A stretch of 64,000 bases of DNA from the NCBI RefSeq assembly GCF_001005825.1, contig NZ_LBHV01000011.1:62001-126000 (forward strand), in the 5' to 3' direction. Made by a program: the position numbers and the translations under genes. Source of the DNA: Rhizobium sp. LC145. GTDB taxonomy: Bacteria; Pseudomonadota; Alphaproteobacteria; Rhizobiales; Rhizobiaceae. Positions 50,242 to 57,893 of the stretch are shown here, piece by piece. The notes beneath the pieces are model-generated. The model made no database searches, was not told the origin of the DNA, and was given only the letters and a program-made list of their open reading frames with translations. Position 1 is the first letter of the stretch. Every line of letters begins with the position of its first letter.

Positions 50242-51567
50242 ATGGAGAGTGGAACTGTCACGACGCCCTTTGGGCGGCGGTCGATATCGCTTGCCTTCCT
50301 GGCAAGTCAAATGCAAGCCGAGGATATCGAGCCCGATTTCCGGCGCAACAAATGGAAGCTTTTCAGGGCTATCTGCGAGGCGCGGCCCTCTCTCGGCGTG
50401 ACTGATCGAGCGCTTACCGTTCTCGATGCGCTCTTGAGCTTCTATCCAGAAGAGGAGCTTTCCGCCGAGCGGGGGCTGGTCGTCTTTCCCTCGAATGCGC
50501 AGCTTTCGCTTCGTGCACGCGGCATGGCCGCAGCCACGCTCAGGCGCCATCTGGCCATTCTCGTCGATTCCGGACTGATCATCCGCAAGGACAGCCCTAA
50601 CGGAAAGCGCTACGCACGGCGCGACAGGGCAGGGGAGATCGACGAAGCTTACGGTTTCTCGCTTGCACCGCTTCTTTCCCGCGCCAGCGAGATAGAAAGC
50701 CTGGCCGCGCGTTCCGTCGCCGATCGGCAATTGCTGAGAGCTGCCAAGGAACGCCTGACGATATGCCGCCGCGACGTGACCAAGGTGATCACCGGCGCCC
50801 TCAACGAAGGCCTTGCCGGCGACTGGCTGAGCCTTTCGGCCGAACTCCACGGCCTCATTGAACAGTTTCCGCGCGTTGCGAAGCTAGACGCCTTGTTGCC
50901 AATCCTCACCCGAATGGAGGAACTGCGCGAGAGAACGTTCAAGCTTTTGAACGCACAGCTAAAAACGGAAAAAATGAGCGGCAATGAGTCTCAAATTGAG
51001 CGCCACAAACAGGATTCAGAATCCTATTTCCCTTCTGAATCTGAACCCGGCCATATCAGCAACCGAACTACATCCGTCAAGGAACTTACCGCGTCACCTT
51101 ATGAAGAACCGGAAGTGATCAACCGCCACTCTCCCCATGACCACCCGTCCTCGTCGGAGAGCGCCCCAGCCTTCAAATTCTCCCTCGAGACCGTCCATCG
51201 GGCCTGCCCGGAAATACAGGCCTATGGTCCGGGCGGAGAAATCCGCAACTGGCGGGATCTGATCACGGCAGCAGCGGTCGTTCGCTCGACGCTGGCGGTG
51301 AGCACCTCGGCTTACGAGGAAGCGAGTTCCGTCATGGGACCGCAGGCAACCGCAATGGTGATGGCCTGCATTCTCGAAAGAGGAGAACGCATTGGTTCGG
51401 CCGGGGGATATCTGAGACACCTCACACGCCGCGCAGCCAAGGGAGAATTCGCAGTGGGGCCGATGCTGATGGCATTGCTGCGCACGCAGACTTCACAGAA
51501 GAGGTCATCATCAGCATCACCCGGTATCAACCGGCAATCGCTGCCGAAAATGGGTACCATCCGGTAA
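50242..51567 (+). CDS. repC: Replication initiator RepC
   Basis: 441 residues, the initiator of repABC replicons. The N-terminal winged-helix DNA-binding part reads RRNKWKLFRAICEARPSLGVTDRALTVLDALLSFYPEEEL, VFPSNAQLSLRARGMAAATLRRHLAILVDSGLIIRKDSPNGKRYARR; the C-terminal domain has CPEIQAYGPGGEIRNWRDLITAAAVVRSTL and ILERGERIGSAGGYLRHLTRRAAKGEF. The full length is present, so replication should be functional. The likely origin lies in its AT-richer middle. The ctRNA covers its leader. Confidence 0.95.
   Translation: MESGTVTTPFGRRSISLAFLASQMQAEDIEPDFRRNKWKLFRAICEARPSLGVTDRALTVLDALLSFYPEEELSAERGLVVFPSNAQLSLRARGMAAATLRRHLAILVDSGLIIRKDSPNGKRYARRDRAGEIDEAYGFSLAPLLSRASEIESLAARSVADRQLLRAAKERLTICRRDVTKVITGALNEGLAGDWLSLSAELHGLIEQFPRVAKLDALLPILTRMEELRERTFKLLNAQLKTEKMSGNESQIERHKQDSESYFPSESEPGHISNRTTSVKELTASPYEEPEVINRHSPHDHPSSSESAPAFKFSLETVHRACPEIQAYGPGGEIRNWRDLITAAAVVRSTLAVSTSAYEEASSVMGPQATAMVMACILERGERIGSAGGYLRHLTRRAAKGEFAVGPMLMALLRTQTSQKRSSSASPGINRQSLPKMGTIR
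50950..51080. other. Probable replication origin region inside repC
   Basis: This part of repC is clearly richer in A and T than its surroundings and contains the 15-base palindrome AGGATTC-A-GAATCCT (51011-51025) followed by a TTCTGAATCTGAA near-repeat. Origins of repABC plasmids lie within an AT-rich part of repC. Placement here is inference. Confidence 0.45.
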
Positions 51568-52039
51568 CGAAACAGAACGTCTCACTAGGTTTCGAATGCT
51601 TCGTACTCACCAATGACATCAATGGAATATGATTTTCGCACGGCTGCTCAATTTCCGCGTCCCCAAGGCACGCGTTCTATGATGCATCTCAATTGGGGAA
51701 GGATAGGCTTTTCAAAACCAAAGGCGGCTGCGGCCGTTTGCGGCTTGCCTCTTCTGTACATGCCTTCGCGCAATGCAGATGCTCTCCTTTCCGGTATAGG
51801 CATATCGCCGGCCGATTTAGTCCGGCAAAGCAATCCGTTCTATCTTGCTTTTTCCCTGCTCTTCAAAAAGGCCAAAGTTCGAGACCTTCGGCGTGAGGTC
51901 TGATTTCCCGCTACGTGGACACGTCCTGCGCAACCAGGCGAAGCATCATGATTGCCAAGTCCTGTCTTCGCCCTACCTCGATGAGATCAGTTGACGAGCT
52001 CCAGTTTGGCGGCTTCGAGCCTGGGGTCAGGAGGCGATT
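51568..52039. other. Stretch downstream of repC
   Basis: 472 bases with one weak gene candidate (51613-51903). No parS-like palindrome was found here, in contrast to some repABC plasmids that carry it downstream of repC. Confidence 0.4.
51613..51903 (+). CDS. Hypothetical small protein (low support)
   Basis: An open frame of 96 residues, or 75 from the inner ATG at 51679 (MHLNWGRIGFSKPKA). The C-terminal segment (GIGISPADLVRQSNPFYLAFSLLFKKAKVRDLRREV) vaguely resembles the tail of DUF1127-like proteins (gIsRaDi). No ribosome site stands out and no family is certain. It may be a decayed or spurious gene. Confidence 0.25.
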   Translation: MTSMEYDFRTAAQFPRPQGTRSMMHLNWGRIGFSKPKAAAAVCGLPLLYMPSRNADALLSGIGISPADLVRQSNPFYLAFSLLFKKAKVRDLRREV

Positions 52040-54007
52040 TTGCAAAATGAGCTCGGCGGCCCTCGCCGCCTCTATTCCATTTCGCCGTCGGGACCCTCGC
52101 GCATGCCTGCCTTTGCGTCGGTGCTCGCGGTCGTGGCCATCCTCTATTTTGCGAAGGAGGTGCTCCTTCCGCTGGCGATCGCGGTCCTCTTGACGTTCGC
52201 CCTGGCACCCATCTCATCCCGTCTTCGCAAACTCGGACTTCCGCGGATCCTGGCGGTAATCACCACCGTCGTGCTTGCCTTCCTTGGCCTCACCCTATTC
52301 GCTCTTGTGGTGGCCGGACAGGTCGCCGAGGTGGCACAAAACCTACCCGCCTATCAGGGCAACATCATCGGAAAGATACGTTCTCTCCAGGAGAGCGGAA
52401 CTGACAACGGCATCGTGCGACGTCTGACCTCGGTCATCGAAAGCGTCGGGCGCGAAATCAACAATGCCGGGCAGAACCAGGCTACTCCAGGTTCAGCTTC
52501 CCCCTCGAGAGAACCGATGCTCGTCGAGATATTCGCGCCCAGCCGGCCGATCGAAACGCTCACAAGTCTTATCAGCCCGCTGCTTGGACCGATTGCCTCG
52601 TTAGGTCTCATCATCGTCGTCGTCATCTTCATGCTTCTGGAGCGAGAGGAACTCCGTGATCGCTTTATCCGGCTTGTTGGCTATGGAGACCTGCATCGCA
52701 CGACGGAGGCGCTCCAGGAGGCCGGCAGCCGCGTTGCGCTCTATCTTCTGATGCAGTTGGTCGTGAACTGCGCCTATGGAATCCCGCTGGCGCTCGGCCT
52801 GTGGGCGGTCGGCATCCCCAACGCCGTGCTGTGGGGGATGCTGGCCATCGTGCTTCGGTTCGTTCCTTACATCGGCCCTGTCATAGCGACGGTGCTCCCG
52901 CTCTTCTTGGCCTTCGCCGTCGATCCGGGCTGGAGCCTCGTTCTTTGGGTCGCGGCGATATTCCTGGTGCTGGAATTGACCAGCAACAACATCGTCGAAC
53001 CATGGCTCTATGGTTCCCGCACCGGGCTTTCTCCGCTGGCCATCATCGTCGCGGCGATCTTTTGGGCATGGCTGTGGGGGCCGGTAGGCCTCATCCTGTC
53101 GACGCCGCTGACCGTTTGCCTGGCCGTCCTCGGTCGTTACGTGCCCCAGTTCGAGTTCCTCGAGGTCCTGTTTGGCAGCGAGCCGGTGCTTGATCCCAAG
53201 GAACGCCTTTACCAGAGGCTGTTGGCAGGTGATCCCGACGAGGCTACTGACCAGGCTGAGGAGATGCTCGAAGAAGATTACCTCGAAGACTACTACGGCA
53301 AGGTCGCCATTCCCGCTCTTCTGCTCGCGGAGCGGGACCGTCGTCGAGGCGTCCTGACAGCAGGGCAGATGGAGCAGGTATACGAAACGGCGACAACGCT
53401 GGTCTCGAACCTTGAAGACATCGCGCAGGAGGAAGAGCAGGAGGCGGAAGAGGAGGAGAAAAGCAAGGCGACGGGCGAGATCCCCAAGGCTCCTTCTGAG
53501 GAGCAAAATAGCAGTGAAGAAGAGGAGCTGCCGGACGGGACTGGGAAGACCGTCATCTGCATTGGCGGCAGAGGCCCTCTTGATGACGCCTCGGCGGCGA
53601 TGCTGGCTCAGGTGCTTCAGGTGCAAGGAGCCGAAGTCGTGACGGCAAGGCACTCCGATATCACCAACCGCCGAAGCCGCGATCTCATTCCAAAAGAAGC
53701 CAACGCCGTTGTTGTTTGTTTCCTGAACGAGGACTCTGCCAAGCATGCGGGCATTCTTATGCGCCGCTTCAAGCGCATCTACCCCACCTCACGTGTGGGG
53801 GCGGTGCTGTGGTCCGATAGCGAGGACGCGCGACCATTGTCGGCGCAAAAGGACGCTGACTTTACAGCCTCCAGGTTGACCGATGCTGCCCGTGAGGCGC
53901 TCTCAGAGGCTCCATTGATCCCCGTGACAACTCCTCGAAAGCTCCAGATCCGGACTCGCCGGTCTGCAACACGGCCGCCAATTGCGTCCGCCGACGCAGA
54001 GACATAG
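52040..54007 (+). CDS. AI-2E family transporter with long C-terminal cytoplasmic extension
   Basis: 655 residues, nearly twice the usual 350. The N-terminal part is a full AI-2E/PerM transporter with about eight helices (SVLAVVAILYFAKEVLLPLAIAVLLTFAL, GLIIVVVIFMLLEREELRDRFIRLVG, GIPNAVLWGMLAIVLRFVPYIGPVIATVLP, TSNNIVEPWLYGSRTGLSPLAIIVAAIFWAWLWG). From about 385 a soluble extension contains an acidic run (residues 455-500) and a Rossmann-like segment (TVICIGGRGPLDDASAAMLAQVLQVQGAEVVTARH, AVVVCFLN). The start is TTG 52040 with AGGAGG five bases upstream; ATG 52103 is an alternative. Substrate unknown. Confidence 0.85.
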   Translation: MQNELGGPRRLYSISPSGPSRMPAFASVLAVVAILYFAKEVLLPLAIAVLLTFALAPISSRLRKLGLPRILAVITTVVLAFLGLTLFALVVAGQVAEVAQNLPAYQGNIIGKIRSLQESGTDNGIVRRLTSVIESVGREINNAGQNQATPGSASPSREPMLVEIFAPSRPIETLTSLISPLLGPIASLGLIIVVVIFMLLEREELRDRFIRLVGYGDLHRTTEALQEAGSRVALYLLMQLVVNCAYGIPLALGLWAVGIPNAVLWGMLAIVLRFVPYIGPVIATVLPLFLAFAVDPGWSLVLWVAAIFLVLELTSNNIVEPWLYGSRTGLSPLAIIVAAIFWAWLWGPVGLILSTPLTVCLAVLGRYVPQFEFLEVLFGSEPVLDPKERLYQRLLAGDPDEATDQAEEMLEEDYLEDYYGKVAIPALLLAERDRRRGVLTAGQMEQVYETATTLVSNLEDIAQEEEQEAEEEEKSKATGEIPKAPSEEQNSSEEEELPDGTGKTVICIGGRGPLDDASAAMLAQVLQVQGAEVVTARHSDITNRRSRDLIPKEANAVVVCFLNEDSAKHAGILMRRFKRIYPTSRVGAVLWSDSEDARPLSAQKDADFTASRLTDAAREALSEAPLIPVTTPRKLQIRTRRSATRPPIASADAET

Positions 54008-54054
54008 GTGTAGATGCATCCGGAAAGGTGCTTGGCCATTCACTCAGGAGAGAA

Positions 54055-54072
54055 GGCCCGCTTGCGCGGGCC
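54055..54072. terminator. Terminator hairpin between convergent genes
   Basis: GGCCCGC (54055-54061) and GCGGGCC (54066-54072) pair perfectly around a 4-base loop, followed on the plus strand by the T-containing CTTGCTTCCTT. It sits between the stops of the AI-2E-type gene and the convergent hydrolase gene. Confidence 0.6.
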
Positions 54073-54081
54073 CTTGCTTCC

Positions 54082-55125
54082 TTACAATGTCTTCAAGCCA
54101 TCAAGCAGCGCCTGATGGAACCTTTCCGGATCCTGGATTTGCGGTGAGTGGCCAAGATCATCGAACTCGACGAGCTTGGCGTCTGGGATCGCTTCGGCTG
54201 CCTGCTTGCCGAGTTGCGTGTAGTCGCCAAGCTTGGATGCGAGCTCTTGCGACGCGCGGTTGGCTCCTGGTGCGGTCTTGTCGGTCATGCCAATCAAAAG
54301 CAGCGTCGGCACCTTTATTTGTGGAAACTCATAAACCACAGGCTGGGTAAACACCATGTCGGAGGTCAAGGCCTGGTTCCATGCGACTTGTTCTTCGCCA
54401 TCGCCTTCATACATGCCCGCACTCATCGCCACCCATCTGTCGTATTCCGGTTCCCAATTGCCCGAATAGTAGATCTTCTGCTGGTAAGCCTTGATGCTGG
54501 CGAAGGTCGTCTTCTTCTCGCCCTCAAATGCTGCATCAATCGTCTGATAGGGCACGCCCTTAGCCTTCCAATCCTCCAGGCCAAGCGGATTGACCATTAT
54601 AAGCTGTTCGGTCGCATCCGGGTACATTAAGGCAAAGCGAGACGCGAGCATGCCGCCCATGGAGTGGCCGACGATCGTCGCCTTCTTGATACCGCGCTGA
54701 TCGAGGAGCGCCTTGGTATTTTCCGCCAGCTGATGAAAACTGAACTGATATACCTGCGGCTTGCTCGACTTGCAAAAACCAACCTGATCCGGGGCGATCA
54801 CACGATAACCGGCTCGCGTCAGGCGATTTATGGTATCTTCCCAGGTGGCCCCGCAGAAATTCTTCCCGTGCAGCAGCACGACAGTCCGACCATTCGGATT
54901 TTCCGCTGCGATGTCCATGAACGACATTTCGAGTGGCTGGCCCTGACTGGTCACATGAAAGATCTCGGTCCTGAATGGATAATCAAAGCCCTCGAGGCGG
55001 GAGCCGTAGGTTGGGTGCTCTACCTGCGACTTACCGGTGTCTTCTTGTGCAGTCGCCGGAAAGACAACGCCGCTCATAAAGAACGGCACCGCTACGGCTA
55101 GGGAAAATAGCTGTCGTGAGGGCAT
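54082..55125 (-). CDS. Exported alpha/beta hydrolase
   Basis: 347 residues with a signal peptide (LFSLAVAVPFFMSGVVFPATAQ). The alpha/beta-hydrolase core has the oxyanion LLHGKNF, nucleophile Ser155 in GHSMGG, an Asp in LLIGMTDKTAPG and the base His326 in DDLGHSPQIQDP. The protein should act in the periplasm or outside the cell on an ester or similar bond; related exported hydrolases are common in rhizobia and the substrate is not predictable. No clear operon partner. Confidence 0.86.
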   Translation of the reverse strand: MPSRQLFSLAVAVPFFMSGVVFPATAQEDTGKSQVEHPTYGSRLEGFDYPFRTEIFHVTSQGQPLEMSFMDIAAENPNGRTVVLLHGKNFCGATWEDTINRLTRAGYRVIAPDQVGFCKSSKPQVYQFSFHQLAENTKALLDQRGIKKATIVGHSMGGMLASRFALMYPDATEQLIMVNPLGLEDWKAKGVPYQTIDAAFEGEKKTTFASIKAYQQKIYYSGNWEPEYDRWVAMSAGMYEGDGEEQVAWNQALTSDMVFTQPVVYEFPQIKVPTLLLIGMTDKTAPGANRASQELASKLGDYTQLGKQAAEAIPDAKLVEFDDLGHSPQIQDPERFHQALLDGLKTL

Positions 55126-55480
55126 GAAAACTCCTTTTTGCGGTCACCCGACGCAGACTGTGCGCCGGATCGCGCGTTCAGGTAGGAGAGATCCAGCACT
55201 AAGATAAGGGAGGATAACGGCCCCGTGAAAAGGATTGCTCTGTAAAAGATCGTAGTCCGGCTTCGCTGATTTCCCCGGAATGTAGGTCCCGAATTTGGCT
55301 AGAGTCGATTTCCAAGACCAGTTCTCGGCGCCGTGTTGCACAAGAGAGAAAGAGAGACGCTCTCAAGACCATTCCGGAGGCACTCGGTGGTGACGGTCAT
55401 CACTCGCTGGCCATTAGCGCTGGAACTTTTCAGCCAAATTTAAGTTGAACTGCGCTACTTACAATCAGGAGGACCCAACT
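55126..55480. other. Intergenic stretch upstream of the YciE/F-like gene
   Basis: 355 bases between divergent genes, with no recognisable gene. It should contain promoters for both the exported hydrolase and the ferritin-like stress gene; no sigma-factor-specific motif is certain. Confidence 0.4.
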
Positions 55481-55981
55481 GTGGCAGCGACCAAAACTCT
55501 CGATGACCTGTTCGTTGATACTCTCAAGGACATCTACTTTGCGGAAAAGCAGATCTTGAAGGCGCTCCCAAAGATGGCACGAGCGGCGCAGTCCGAGGAA
55601 GGCAAAGCCGGCTTCCTGCAGCATCGTGATGAAACGCAAGGTCAGATCGAGCGTCTCGAACAGGTGTTCGAGCTTGTCGGGAAGGCCGCACGCGGGAAAA
55701 CTTGCGAAGCGATCCAGGGCCTCATTGCCGAGGGCGAAGAAATCATGGAAGAATTCAAAGGCTCTCCAGCTCTCGATGCGGGGCTGATCTCATCGGCCCA
55801 GGCCGTCGAGCACTATGAGATTGCGCGGTACGGCACCTTGATTGAATGGGCAAAGCAGCTTGGCCTAAAAGAGGCTGTGCCGCTGCTGCAGGCGAACCTT
55901 GCCGAAGAGGAAGCGACCGACAAGAAGTTGACGCAACTTGCGAAAGCTTCCGCAAACGTCAAAGGCACAAAAGCGGCCTAA
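55481..55981 (+). CDS. Ferritin-like YciE/YciF family stress protein (DUF892)
   Basis: 166 residues forming a four-helix ferritin-like bundle: TLDDLFVDTLKDIYFAEKQILKALPKMA, FLQHRDETQGQIERLEQVFEL, ALDAGLISSAQAVEHYEIARYGTLIEWAKQLG, LLQANLAEEEATDKKLTQLA. Glu and His residues at metal positions (E in AEKQ, H in EHYE) are present. GTG 55481 has AGGAGG 8 bases upstream; the longer frame from 55445 has none. YciE/F homologues are induced by osmotic and oxidative stress. Two further stress-type genes follow. Confidence 0.9.
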   Translation: MAATKTLDDLFVDTLKDIYFAEKQILKALPKMARAAQSEEGKAGFLQHRDETQGQIERLEQVFELVGKAARGKTCEAIQGLIAEGEEIMEEFKGSPALDAGLISSAQAVEHYEIARYGTLIEWAKQLGLKEAVPLLQANLAEEEATDKKLTQLAKASANVKGTKAA

Positions 55982-56294
55982 CGATGCTGCAGCGATCAGG
56001 AAAATCGTGTGATCGGCGATGCGCGGCAGAATCGATATTCCAACAGCATGGTGGGATACGTCCCCGGGGGCAGATAATGGACCCGTGGTTTCACCGACGG
56101 AATAGTGGCCGCGGTGGCTCTTAAAGACTGGCGGGCCGGCAAGAGACATAAGGTTGCTTCTTGTCCGTGCCGCGCTAGGTATGATTTTTCCAATGCCTCC
56201 TTTGGTTATTTCCAAAGGAGGGAGCCTCGGGACGCGCCAATGCAATTTAGCTGACCTGCATTCACGCTGCCCAATCAGACGAGGAACTTCTGCA
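55982..56294. other. Intergenic stretch with a hairpin hiding a ribosome-site sequence
   Basis: 313 bases without a clear gene. A 10-base perfect hairpin at 56196-56221 pairs CCTCCTTTGG with CCAAAGGAGG, hiding an AAGGAGG sequence. Downstream is a five-codon mini-frame (ATG 56239). Confidence 0.4.
56196..56221. repeat. Perfect hairpin masking AAGGAGG
   Basis: CCTCCTTTGG (56196-56205) and CCAAAGGAGG (56212-56221) pair fully around a 6-base loop. The right arm contains a perfect Shine-Dalgarno-like AAGGAGG, 74 bases upstream of the ymgE-like start. It may be a terminator, an RNA switch or a chance structure. Confidence 0.5.
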
Positions 56295-56546
56295 ATGGGG
56301 ATAATCTGGACCATCATCATTGGCTTTGCCGCCGGTATCGTGGCTAAGCTCATCGTGCCTGGTGAAAACGAGCCGAAGGGTTTTGTCCTGACGACAATCC
56401 TTGGCATTGTTGGGGCTTTCGTGGCCTCCTATCTGGGGCAGGCATTGGGGTGGTATAACGCCAACCAGGGCGCCGGGTTCATCGGCGCCATCGTCGGCGC
56501 CGTGATCGTTTTGCTCGTATGGGGTGCCGTCGCCCGGCGCGCTTGA
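56295..56546 (+). CDS. YmgE/GlsB (transglycosylase-associated) family membrane stress protein
   Basis: 83 residues with three membrane helices: IIWTIIIGFAAGIVAKLIVPG, GFVLTTILGIVGAFVASYLGQALGW, and GFIGAIVGAVIVLLVWGAVARRA. The pattern G-AG-iA..i.PG matches the YmgE/YeaQ/GlsB family, linked to general stress responses. The ATG follows GAGGAACTTCTGC. The YidB-like gene starts 29 bases later, so the two are probably co-expressed. Confidence 0.88.
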   Translation: MGIIWTIIIGFAAGIVAKLIVPGENEPKGFVLTTILGIVGAFVASYLGQALGWYNANQGAGFIGAIVGAVIVLLVWGAVARRA

Positions 56547-56574
56547 GAGTTCAACAAGCAGAAAGGAACCGACA

Positions 56575-57060
56575 ATGGCTTCATCTCGCAACACCATGCC
56601 CTCGCTTGCGGCGCTATTGGGTCTATTGGCAGTCGCCGGTTATCAGAATCGCGATAAGCTGGGCCAGATCTTTCAGGGCTCGAAAGCCGGTGCCCAGAAC
56701 GGTGGCGGCATATTCGGCGAAATCGGCAAAATGTTCGGCGGCTCCGAAGAAGGTTCGCTCAGCAAAGGCCTGGGGGAACTTGTGGATGCATTCAAAAGCG
56801 GCGGAAACCATGAGGAGGCAGACTCCTGGGTCAGCGCCCAAAAGCCGTCTAAAGGCATTTCCCCAGAGCAGGTCGAATCGTCAATCGGCAGAGATACCCT
56901 ACAGGAATTGGCCGCAAAGACCGGCCTGGACTACCATGAGCTGCTGGAGCGTCTTTCGACCTCTATTCCGGACGCCGTCGACAAGATGACCCCCAACGGT
57001 CAGTTGCCGCAGACCGACGAGGAAGTCTTTGGGCGACCTGCTGGCCCCGCCTCCGCATAG
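56575..57060 (+). CDS. YidB family protein (DUF937-like)
   Basis: 161 residues matching the YidB family. The N-terminal segment (LAALLGLLAVAGYQNRDKLGQIF) and glycine-rich stretch are followed by KGLGELVDAFKSGGNHEEADSWVSAQKPSKGISPEQVESSIGRDTLQELAAKTGLDYHELLERLSTSIPDAVDKMTPNGQLPQTDEEV, the family core (WV..G.n..is..ql..alg). A ribosome site (AAAGGAA) precedes the ATG. Function unknown, often seen with stress genes, as here. Confidence 0.88.
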   Translation: MASSRNTMPSLAALLGLLAVAGYQNRDKLGQIFQGSKAGAQNGGGIFGEIGKMFGGSEEGSLSKGLGELVDAFKSGGNHEEADSWVSAQKPSKGISPEQVESSIGRDTLQELAAKTGLDYHELLERLSTSIPDAVDKMTPNGQLPQTDEEVFGRPAGPASA

Positions 57061-57361
57061 CGGCGCCGCATATGAAATAATACCCGGAAGCTCCGGACAT
57101 GCTCCCTGCTTTGCTAGGTGTGAGGAGTAATGTTGGCAAAATGGCTCTAGTAGCAGTTTTAAGATAGGCGCCCTGTCCGGCCCGAGCGCGGCCGTCGTTC
57201 CATGGGCGCTGATCGTGACGGCCGCTGAGGAAGCTGTCCCCCCTTCGGAATGCCGGGTGCTTCAGAGCTAGGCGATGGATTTGCAGCGCCTGCTGGGCAA
57301 GAAGACAGTGGAGAGTGAAATCCTTAAGGAGGCCGCCAATTGATTGGATGATCTCGACATC
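57061..57361. other. Intergenic stretch, no gene seen
   Basis: 301 bases between convergent YidB-like and MarR genes. Nothing convincing is encoded; the short plus-strand frame from 57344 is antisense to the MarR gene. Confidence 0.4.
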
Positions 57362-57841
57362 CTAGGTGGCTTCCGGCTCTTCGTTTACAGCATCGGCAAA
57401 CTTGCGCATGAGGCGTACAAGTTCGTCGACGTCGTGCTGGTTCCAAGATTTGAAGACCGAGCGAGCAAGCTTCTCTCGCGCTGCATCGATCTTGTCCGTC
57501 ATCGCCTTGCCCTTCATCGTGACGACAACCTCATTGACCCGCTTGTCGGTGGCGCTCTGCCTGCGCTCGACTAAATCGAGACTTTCCAGTTTCGTCACCT
57601 GCCGGCTGACCGTGCTGTAATCGCGGCCAGTTCCGTCGGCAAGTTCCACTATACCAATTGGGCCCCGTCGCTCGATTCCCACCAGCAGTGGAAATAGCGC
57701 CCGGTCAAGCGCGATTCCGGCCTCCCTTACCATCTGCTCATCGCGCTGGGGACGGTTCATCAGAGTAACGATATCGATCAACGCATCATGGAGTTGGCGT
57801 ATCTGATGGCGCTCGATATGTGTATTTTTCACATTCTTCAT
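57362..57841 (-). CDS. MarR family transcriptional regulator
   Basis: 159 residues. The winged helix is in GPIGIVELADGTGRDYSTVSRQVTKLESLDLVERRQSATDKRVNEVVVTMKGKAMTDKI, typical of MarR; long helices on both sides make the dimer. It is divergent from the monooxygenase gene, and a 21-base palindrome (57863-57883) lies between them. MarR regulators of this layout repress neighbouring detoxification genes until an aromatic ligand binds, which suits the monooxygenase-exporter pair. Confidence 0.9.
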   Translation of the reverse strand: MKNVKNTHIERHQIRQLHDALIDIVTLMNRPQRDEQMVREAGIALDRALFPLLVGIERRGPIGIVELADGTGRDYSTVSRQVTKLESLDLVERRQSATDKRVNEVVVTMKGKAMTDKIDAAREKLARSVFKSWNQHDVDELVRLMRKFADAVNEEPEAT

Positions 57842-57862
57842 TGACGGTTTCCGGTTTGTACA

Positions 57863-57883
57863 TTATGTGCATATTACACATAA
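57863..57883. promoter_or_regulatory. Candidate MarR operator
   Basis: TTATGTG (57863-57869) and CACATAA (57877-57883) form a perfect inverted repeat with a 7-base AT-rich centre. It sits in the 52-base gap between the divergent MarR and monooxygenase starts, so one dimer could repress both. Confidence 0.65.
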
Positions 57884-57893
57884 GGAGATCGAC

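Noticed and set aside
52601..53746. Minus-strand open frame of about 381 codons opposite the AI-2E-type gene
   Set aside because: The plus strand has clear membrane helices and family motifs; the minus frame is arginine- and leucine-rich noise.
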